The notes below the pieces were generated by a model that worked only from the letters and a program-made list of their open reading frames with translations, ran no database searches and was not told where the DNA came from. Positions 50,822 to 60,700 of a DNA stretch of 64,000 nt are shown in pieces. This DNA is from Luidia sarsii (Eukaryota; Echinodermata; Asteroidea; Paxillosida; Luidiidae). Position 1 is the stretch's first letter, and each line of letters begins with the position of its first letter. A program made the translations under genes and the position numbers. The DNA lies in assembly GCA_949987565.1 (NCBI GenBank), contig OX465104.1:6229248-6293247 (forward strand), written 5' to 3'.

Positions 50822-51450
50822 AGGCCCTGAAGGCATTCACCCCGGAAGACTTTCTCTCACCGGAGACTGAGGTCAACGACCGCTAAAGTTCCAACTGCGC
50901 AGACGACAGCTGCCGCTGATCATTCAGTAGGAAGGGTGCGATATTTTTACACTAATCACTTTCCAGTAGAAAGAATGAAATCCATTTATATGGAAAGTAA
51001 CTCGAATTAAGGAAAGTTAGTGGGCTCTGGACAGGTGTTCAGGGAAAGTGTCACATTTCAACTCATGGCTCCACTAGCAGTGGTAGCAATGCCCCAGGGA
51101 ACCATTTAGGACTGAACCATGCACTGTCTGTACTCTGTGGTAATTGCCTTATCTTGTCATCGATCACATAAACAACAGTGGGGGTCTATTGCTGTGTCCT
51201 CATGAGGCTAGTGCCTACGAGTGCATTAGGAAGCAAACCAGCACGACGACACTGCCTCTTTAAAGCTAAAGGCAACTATACGTACCCCCCCCCCCCACGC
51301 CTAAACTCAGGGAGGGACTGGGTCTGGTCTGGTCGTGCAATCTAGCGTTTAATACCCGTGACAAACCGGCACACGGGTTATTATTATATAGCGAGCTTTC
51401 GTTTTATGACGGGAGAAATCTAGTGTGGTAATTCGAGCCCAACATAGATC

Positions 51451-51462
51451 TGCGCATGCGCG
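51451..51462. promoter_or_regulatory. NRF1 site in the PLBD1 promoter region
   Basis: TGCGCATGCGCG is a full NRF1 palindrome, 320 bases upstream of the PLBD1 ATG in CpG-rich sequence. It marks a likely TATA-less promoter. Confidence 0.5.
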
Positions 51463-51781
51463 ACAACCTGCAAGTCCCCGTACCGTTGAAATCTGGGGAC
51501 CCGTTGGAAATATTATAGCGTCCGGTCGATCCAGAACACAACGCAGAGCAGTCGGCTATACTGCGTTACGTAACATGTGACCAATCATGTGTGTGTAATT
51601 CGATACTCCGTGCAGTGCCTCACATAAACAGAACGGAACGGATTCCAAACAGGACGGGAGCTTGGCCAATTTTGGGTGCGGGAACGGTCGCGGTCTGTGA
51701 AATCTCCCGTACTGTACGTGCGCTCTCCGTCGTAGGCTCCATATAGTTCACAATCTCCGGCTTCGTACCTCGATCGTGAAA

Positions 51782-54700
51782 ATGTCACCGATTTCATTTA
51801 CTCTGGCGGCATTCTGCTTTACGATTCTGACGTCGACGGCCCAAGGTAATATCTGGGAGCCTTTTATGGGACGATTCAATTAAATCATCGTAAAAATTAT
51901 CGTCGTAAATGTGACGGTACCGCCCATGTTCTCCACAATAAAGACTGAGCTGAGCACCGCGCGTTGCACGTGCACAAAATACGCGGTCTATCGAACAATG
52001 GCGGCGCCCAACCCTTCAGGATCGAGGGTAGAGTTGTGTATGTTGGGCCCTTTTCCAAACCCCGGCTTAGGCTCAGGCTCCGGCTTCGTCTCTGGTTCTT
52101 TCATCGATTTCAAGTACTACAAGGCATGATAACAGGAACCCTTTGGCATCATTTGTAAATGTTTTACTGAGTTTTGAAAAGGAATCCAAAGCTTCAACTT
52201 CAACAAAGAACTCCAACTTGTATTTCAGCACTTGGATAACTGAGACGAAGCCGGAGCCGAAGCCTAAGCCGGGGTGAAAGGGGCCTTGGTTGGAACATCT
52301 TGCCATGCTCTATTATTAGACCAAAGCCAAAGGGCATGGCCGATTATTATGTACTTTCGTGACGCACTTTGTAAATCTACGTGAATTTTACCTTAAACTA
52401 CTAAGGAAGATGATTAAACAATCATGCATTAAATTCACATTTCATCTGAGCCCCAGTTTTTGACAAATTCGCCATTAAAAAGTGACGATTTCACCGAGGG
52501 TAGCGCTAAAAAATGCCAGACGAAGGAATACGTCATCATTTCCAAACGACCAACCAGTGAGACTGTTATGTCGCGACGCGATACGTCACCGTAAATGGAC
52601 CAATAGCGCAAAGCGTACTTAAGAACGTTGGCGGAGCTAGTAAACAAAGATGGCGGACGGAGAAAGTTCGTTCGATGTTGGCGATACGAGCCAAAGACAT
52701 GTATTACGTATGTTTTCCATCCAGAATCAAAGTTCTTGGCTGTTTCTGAGAAGAGCTAAAGACAATTTCTCGAATGTGCCAGTAGATGGAAAATGTGTCA
52801 ACATCGGCTGAAACTGAAATTGTCAGGAAAGCAGAGGAAAACATCGGCGTGTCGACAGGCAAAAGTCCACAACGCATACGGCATAGGCATTGCCACAGGA
52901 CTCGGAGTAGAAACTGCCTGTCGCCCGGTCTCGGTGTGCAAGGTACGTGTTTTAACAACTGAAGTACTAAATAATACTAACAGTAACACTAGTATGTTAC
53001 AAATTTTCGTCTTCCAGTTGGGCCCATAACGGCGGCCTTATTATTTGGCAGTCGCTTTTTGGTCCAGCATAACGACCCTTCTGAAATTTGTGTTCAACCG
53101 TTTCTAATTCTAGCTAGTTCAGTACTACTACTACTTACTAGTACTAGTAGTAGTAGTTGTACTCACTACTTCAGTACTTGTTCTACTTAATACTAGTACT
53201 AGTTCTACCCTTTTCGGCTTTTGTGCATCAAATGATCAAATTCAACATTTCAAACATCGATTATAATATTTTTTCTATGATGATGTTGATTATTTTCCTT
53301 CCTCCATGATTAGTCCCACTTACTGGGCCGCTAGGACTAGGACTAGGAGTAGGAGCTCCCCTTAAACGAGTTTGGAGATAATCTGTACCACTGGTTTGTC
53401 TGGACATGTGTAGAAGCCGGCAGGCGCATTTATTGAATCGTTGGACGCTATTTCAGGCACTTTTAAGGCCTTCGGTTGAGAATTACTCTTTTTGTATATT
53501 AAACGCGGTGGGACGCTAGTGCGACAGATAATCTCAACACTTGTTTAAGGGGAGCTCCTAGCGGCCCAGTAAGTGGGACTAGATGTCGATATGCATGTGC
53601 ACTTGTGCAGTGTTATTGTTTCTGACTTGGGCAAATATTTATAACAGGAGAAAGGCCCAAGTGGCTGGCTCATAAAACAAGATTATAAAATGTATACTTG
53701 ATATTATTATGGATGATAATTTTATATACTAAAAAATATAGGCTTACGCAAAATTTAACCAGTGCTGCTACCATTGCTTTCAAGAAAAGCTGTGTTCACG
53801 TATCACGATTACCCACTTGATACTCCCTACAATTATAAATCAACCTGGTCTACTTGGGCGTCCCTTCTTTTCTCTGTACTTTTTGTTTGGTTACGCAAGG
53901 TAAAGAACAGTATATTGCAACTGCCTGGTGTGAATTGCAAAATTGTTTCAAGTAGGAAGTGTATATTTTTCATGCACCGGCATTCTTCTCTAAATGCTAT
54001 TTATTTTGATGTTCCCTTACTCTGATTGGTCAATTTTCTTGTTCCCCGGCACAATAATGTTAAGAGCAAGAAGGCTAATATGACGTTATGAAAATTGGCC
54101 GAACAGAATGCAGGTGCGGGCATAATATACCCTGCCTTGTACAATATATTTATAAAGAGTTATGTAAATTGTGAATCTTTTTCAATTACAGGCTTTTGGA
54201 TACAATTAGCACTGCTACAAATGTTTATTTAAACTAATTAATACATTTTTTTTGTACTTGTAGATACAACATGTTCGAGATGGGAATGGTGATGGAATCT
54301 TGACTGCCTCTGAACAAGGATGCTGTGACAGTGTGTCTTCAATCATATAAAAAGGGCAAACCATCAGGCAGCGGGCCCTAGATTGTCATCTCAACTTGCC
54401 ATCTCCCCATGATGACATCATTGATCATTATCCATTGGATGGATCTGCCCCCTGCTCCAGACAGCGTCATGGAATTTGCACGCTTTTCTTGCAAAAGAAG
54501 TCGATGCACAACGGCACAAAATGCAAGAGCAGCTGTCTCGAAAAGAAACAGCCCTGGACAGACTTGCAAGAATATCCCTAGTGAACAGCAGTGTATCACT
54601 CCAGTAGATTATGACTGATATGAGGATTACATTACCTAATGCAAATACATATTGAATAAGTCATAGCTTTGCGACAACACCATGCAAAATTATATTTTGT

Positions 54701-57700
54701 TAGAATACTCATACAAAAGAGAATTTTGCATGGTGTTATCACAAACCTGACTTATTATGCTACTCTCACTATGAAAACCTTCAAATTTCATTTGCAAATG
54801 ATTAAGTCACCACAGACATCGTTGGTAAGCACCTGTTACTGTATAATCATCATTTGAGATTAATTGATATAAATTACCGGTATGCTTATAACACAGACTC
54901 TATGCATGGAGACACCCATAATAATTTTCTACCGTATGTAAACGAATGTGGCAAACTGCTTACTGACTAAAAGAAAGTACATGTACCAAAATGTTAATTC
55001 TTTTCAAAAACTAGGAGGGCCTGACGTTTCTATCCAAGCAGAACCTTTCTCAAAGGCAGAATGACAAAAGAAATACATGTAGGAAAGGGAGAGCAACATG
55101 TAGTCTACCTGGTTGACAGACAAAGGACAATGGTGATAGCTGGTAGGGTGAGATCAAAGAGAAGGGCAGGGGTTCGGGTAGGGATTAAGTAGGAGGGGGA
55201 CATCAAAGGGAAAGAGTGAAATAGAGAAGTGGGGAGTGAACACAAAAGAAGGATTATAGGTAAATGTCCAAGGTAGTTAATCATTCCCCTCCTTGATTTA
55301 AGTTTGTGAAGATGATCTGGTCATGACTAGTATGTGTGTAATTGTCTACAAGTTAATGCCTTTGTATACTCGTTTTTTCCCTTTAAATCCAAGAGAAAGG
55401 AAACTTTTTACTGCCTTAGTGCTGATCATTTGTAGGGGAACAGTTCCCAATTTTTTTTTCATGTTGAAAATACACACAAGTTTTAACAGATTTAAAAGTA
55501 CACTTAATATATTTATTTATCAATTATCAATACTAGCTCCACCAGCTGAACAATCACAACCAACCTGTCTTATTTATTCCTATTGGTTGTAACATTTTGG
55601 TTAGAAACGGAAATGTTTTGTATCAATAAACATTCAAACAAGGCCGAAGACAGAAACATTTGTGTCTGACCCTTTTTTTTATAATTTTGTTTGAATGTAA
55701 CATACATGTACTCTCTGGTTTCATCAGAAAATAAAAAATAATTGAGCAGAACATTCATACCATGTTCACTTCCCCCAAAACACACAAATATTGAACAATT
55801 AACTCAGAAGAGGAAACTTGCAATAATGATGGCCTTATAGATATGGTATTTGAATTTTAATAGCCAAGGAAATGTGAGATTACCAAGCGGCGGCCATCTT
55901 TGATTTTTAACGGCACACTCAACCGCTACACGCAAATCGATGACGTTTTGACAGGTCCGTGTGCGCAGTGGGTCTGTATGAGTGTGTGCGCGTGCACACA
56001 CGCATTGACCCCTATGGTTGCGCAAAACGTCATCGATTTGCGTGTAAAAATTTACCGTTTCAATTTGAAATCAAAGATGGCCGCCGCATTTTGGCTCGTC
56101 GGACGGGAGAGAATCTTCTCGATCACCTGAGGGGAAATTTCTCCTTTTCCCCGAACCGTGAGTAAAACAAATGACCAGTATTGAAATCGGTGATTCTCAC
56201 TTCATCCAAAGATGGGTGCGTGGGACGGTTTCACGGGTGTTTTGGGGGTAAAATCAGGGGTTTTTGGTCGGGGATAGTCATGGAGGCGAACACATAGTTA
56301 GCTTATCGGGTTTCCGAGCAGTTTTTCTTGGACCCTACATTGCCTGAAACCTCAACATTTTTAAAAAGGGTGATTGTAAGGGTCCAAGTTACTTGGACTA
56401 CCAATTGGTTGAGATTTGTATTTGGAATAATTGAAGTCAGTGAGCAGTGTTAATCCAGCAAATAATGGAATGAACTGACTGGTAACTGCTCTTTCCATCT
56501 GAACTAGTATATCCGGTCCTTAGATGGTGACCTTCCCAAATTATCCATTAGTCTTTGCCAGGGTGGGGGTGCCAGCCAGAAGCATTCAACCATTAACTGC
56601 CATATATCTCCAGGGGTCATGTCCCGCTTTTATTTACATGCAAACAACCAATTGTTGTAAACATTTGTCGTGTTACTTTAATTTTCAGCACTTCTGTAAT
56701 TCACTAGGCCAGTAGAATAAATGGCTGCGTCCTTGATTGAGACAATTTTTGCTGAAATAGACGGATTATGCTATGGGTTCCTGAATCCTGATCATTGTTT
56801 TGACGCTGTAAATCTGTTGTATTATCTTCTTGAATGTCCCAGGCCAGCCTGCCAGTGCCTCTGTTTTCTACGATCACCAGACTGACTGCTATTCTGTCAA
56901 GTGTGGGCAGTTGAAAGCAGCAGGTTCCCTGGCCTACGGGACCTACGACGACTCGGTGAACACAACGGGATGGGGCGTGCTGGACATCGCCTTCACCTCT
57001 CCCTCCACGAGCTTCGAGGATGACCTGTCCAGGATGACTGCTGCTGGGGTCATCGAAGGGGCATTGACCAGAAAGTGAGTCAAGTCTGGATTAGCTGATG
57101 ATTTACTAGTCAGATCAAATCTGGTCCCTTCAGGTCAGGCTAGATCAAATCACGTCAGGTCAGGTTAGATTAGATCATACCATATCATAAGATCACATCA
57201 GATCAGGATCAGGTCAGGTCAGATCACATCAGATCAGATCAGATTAGTTGAGGTCAGGTCAGATCAGGCCAGGTCAGGTCAGATCAGATCAGATGAGGTC
57301 AGGTCAGATCAGGTCAGATCAGGTCAGATCAGATCAGATGAGGTCAGGTCAGATCAGGCTAGGCCAGGTCAGGTCAGGTCAGATCCCCTAAGCTCAGATC
57401 AGATCAGATTCCTTCAGAATCAGATTCAATCACTTCATGTCAGGTTTGTTAAGACCAGGTCAAGTTTGAGCAGTTCAGGTCAGGCCAGATAATCAGATCA
57501 GATCCCTTCTGGTCGGATCAAGACTAGATCAGATTAATTCAGGTTGTATCGGCTCAGGTAAAATTAGGCCACAACCATGGACAGTATAGGCCATGGCTTC
57601 TGTGACCTCAGATTGATGTGGACAAAATTAATTCCTTTGTACCTTTGTCTGAAAAGGACGCACAGACTCAACATTTTAGAAATTCAGTATGCTCTCTGAA

Positions 57701-60700
57701 GTCTGAATCGATCCATTGCTGATAGAGACACACCTTGTTGTGGACTCTTCTTGCAGGCACATCTACCAGAACTACGCCAACATGGCTCAGGTCTTTCTGG
57801 CCGGGAAGGCCGCCTATGAGACCCGGCTGCGGGACTTTCTGGCCAGACAGGCCCAGTGGACCAAGGAGATGGCGGCCAAGAACCGGGCCGACCCATTCTG
57901 GCAAGGGGTGTCCCTGATTATGGCCCAGCTGGAGGGGCTGCAGATAGGCTACAGGATCACGTCGTGTGGAAACGAGGTGTGTGGCAGAGAGTAGACCAGG
58001 GGCTATCTTTAACCACTTTGTACCGGGCCACGTTTCAATGCGTGTGACTGCCACGAAATCGGGAACAATATATACCTGTGAAATAAACCAATAAGATTAA
58101 GAGTACACTATGGCCCTATACGAATCCATAGATCAGGCTCGGGCTTTTCAGGCTCCGTCTCCGTCTGACAAAACCTGAAAAATCCAGGTTGTGATTTGTT
58201 GCCGAGGTTGAAGGTTTGTTGGCTGAGTAAGTTCAGAGTATCCACCAAGAAACTGGGGGCCAAATCGGCTTGTTTCTAGTTCCCCTTGACATTATAACGG
58301 GTAAGAGAAATTTGACCGAAGCCTAACTTAAGCCCAAGCCTATGCCTTCATTTCTTCAATGGTCTGTGTGCACAAGCGAGTCAAACCTGGCCCAATCGGA
58401 TGTCTGTGTGGCTTTGGTCATGCTACATCTTTTCAGAGAACTACACTCACAAATGTGATTCTTGTACATGGTGTCACCGCAAACCTACTCTTTTTTAGTA
58501 CCCCCACCATGTTTTTTTGCAAGGGCAGTCATCATCTAGGAGCTAGCTGTGTCAGCTTGCATCTGATGAAGAAGTTGCTGCCACATAATCTTACAAATGC
58601 ACTCTTCCTGACTGGTCCACTCATCACGTGCCATCATTATGTCGTCGTTGTTCGTGACAGCTTGATTTTTTTTTTCAGACACTGCCTGCCCTAGACACGT
58701 TTGCCCTTCTTTTCCTGAATGGCATAGGTGACACCCTTGACCTCAGGTATGCCCTGGATCCGGCCAGCTTTCCTGACATCGAGAGCCTCAACTCTGAGCC
58801 GCTGATGATGAAGACGTTCCAACTGGAAGGACACTGCTCAGCACTCATCAAGGTGAGGTATGTCAAAATTTAGTGGGCCTGACGTTTCGATCCTAGCAGG
58901 ACCTTTCTCAAAGGCAGAGTGACAAGGACAAAGCAGATACATGTACACGAAGAAGGGGGGAAGAGAGTGAATAGGACACGGATGAGAAACAAGGGACAAA
59001 GAGTAAAGCTGGTAGGGAGAGATCAAAGGGAAGGGCAAGGAGTAGGGTAGAAATTAGTTAGAAGAGGGGGAAAGATCAAAGAGAGAAGTTTGTAGGAGTT
59101 AACACAAAATAAGGATTATCAGAAAGCTGCATGGTGTTAGTCATTACCCTCCTGGATGTTGAAACCATGTGGTTGAATAGTCCGAAGACGCTTTCATCCA
59201 CATTTTCTCACGGCTAAGACGGACAGCATTACTACTGCTGAGATGGACAGCATTAATTACTAGGTGAGATATGATTAGAAAGGTCTGCACTGGGGAAGTA
59301 CTATAAGTGCAAGGCTTGCAGTGACACCATGTAGCACATCTCTTTTGAGATTGAGTGTGGCTCTGAAAAAAAACCTCCGGTAGTTGGACGTTTCGGGCAG
59401 TTTCTACTGCTTATCCTCATGCCTCCTGACGATGGGCAGAGTTACACTGGCTCTTTTCAGAGCCACACTCCGTCTCAAAAGAGATGCGTTACTTGGTGTC
59501 ATTTGCACGGTGGACACGGAGTCAACCTGGGCCTCATGAAATGCTATGGCATGCCCTCCTTTCGTCCAGTCCAACCACACCTGGTCTGTCAGGAGTGCCA
59601 CCAATTTCTACATGGCCACATGAACATAATTTTAATTAGAGTAATCATGACAAAAATGTTGCAAACTGCTTTCTGACTAAATTTACCAAAATGCCTGACG
59701 TTGCGATCCTAGCAGGACCTTTCTCAAAGGACAAAACAGATACAAGAAGCCTTCTTATCTGTTTTGTCCTTGTCACTCTGCCTTTGAGAAAGGTCCTGCT
59801 AGGATCGAAACATCAGGCCCACTAAATTTGAGATAATTTTGATAGATTAAAAAAAAAATTCAAATAACCACAAGCATTATGTTTGGTCTGGCATTATAAT
59901 GTACCAATGAACATATTTGATGTCAAATCAGGAAATTCAATTTTTTGGACTTCAGTTGACCTTTTAACAATTAGAAGGCCTGATGCCTAGGTCCTAGCTA
60001 GTCGGACATTTCTATGAGGTACGGCTAGGATCAAAATGTCGCGCCTTTAATTTTATTTTAAAGATTTGAACCAATATCTCTTGCTTTGTAAAATAGGGTC
60101 AATTCAAATCTTTAAAATTATTAACTTAAAAAAAATAAAATAATAATCTGTTGCTAACTGCTTACCAACCCATTGGACCTCTGGTAAAATGCAAAATTGT
60201 AGTGAGTGGCCTAACGTTTCGATCCTAGCAGGACCATCTGACATTTTGATTGTCGTCCGACATTTCTCCAAGGCTGAAGGGAGATTAGGCCTTGGAGAAA
60301 TGTCAGCCCCCCCCCCCCCCGGCTAAATTTGGAAGATTTGCACAATTTTGCCCATGACTGCATGTTTGAGGTTGATGAGGTCCATGTTACATCATGTTTT
60401 CCTCCTTTTTTTTCTTTTCTTTTTTTCTGCAGGCCCTACCCGGCTTTGAAGACATCTTCATGGCACATTCCACCTGGTTTACCTACAGCTCCATGCTGCG
60501 AATCTATAAGCACTACAACTTTGACTTGTCCTTCAAATATGCAGAAGCCAAGAGGATGTCATTCTCCAGCTACCCTGGTTGGGCTCAATTGCTTTTCAAT
60601 TTCAATTTTTGGGGGGGTTTTCAGCAATTTTTAAATGGTTGTTCCTTTTGCTTTTAGTCAAACCAACAATGGAAAAACTGACTGAACAGATTGAGAACAG

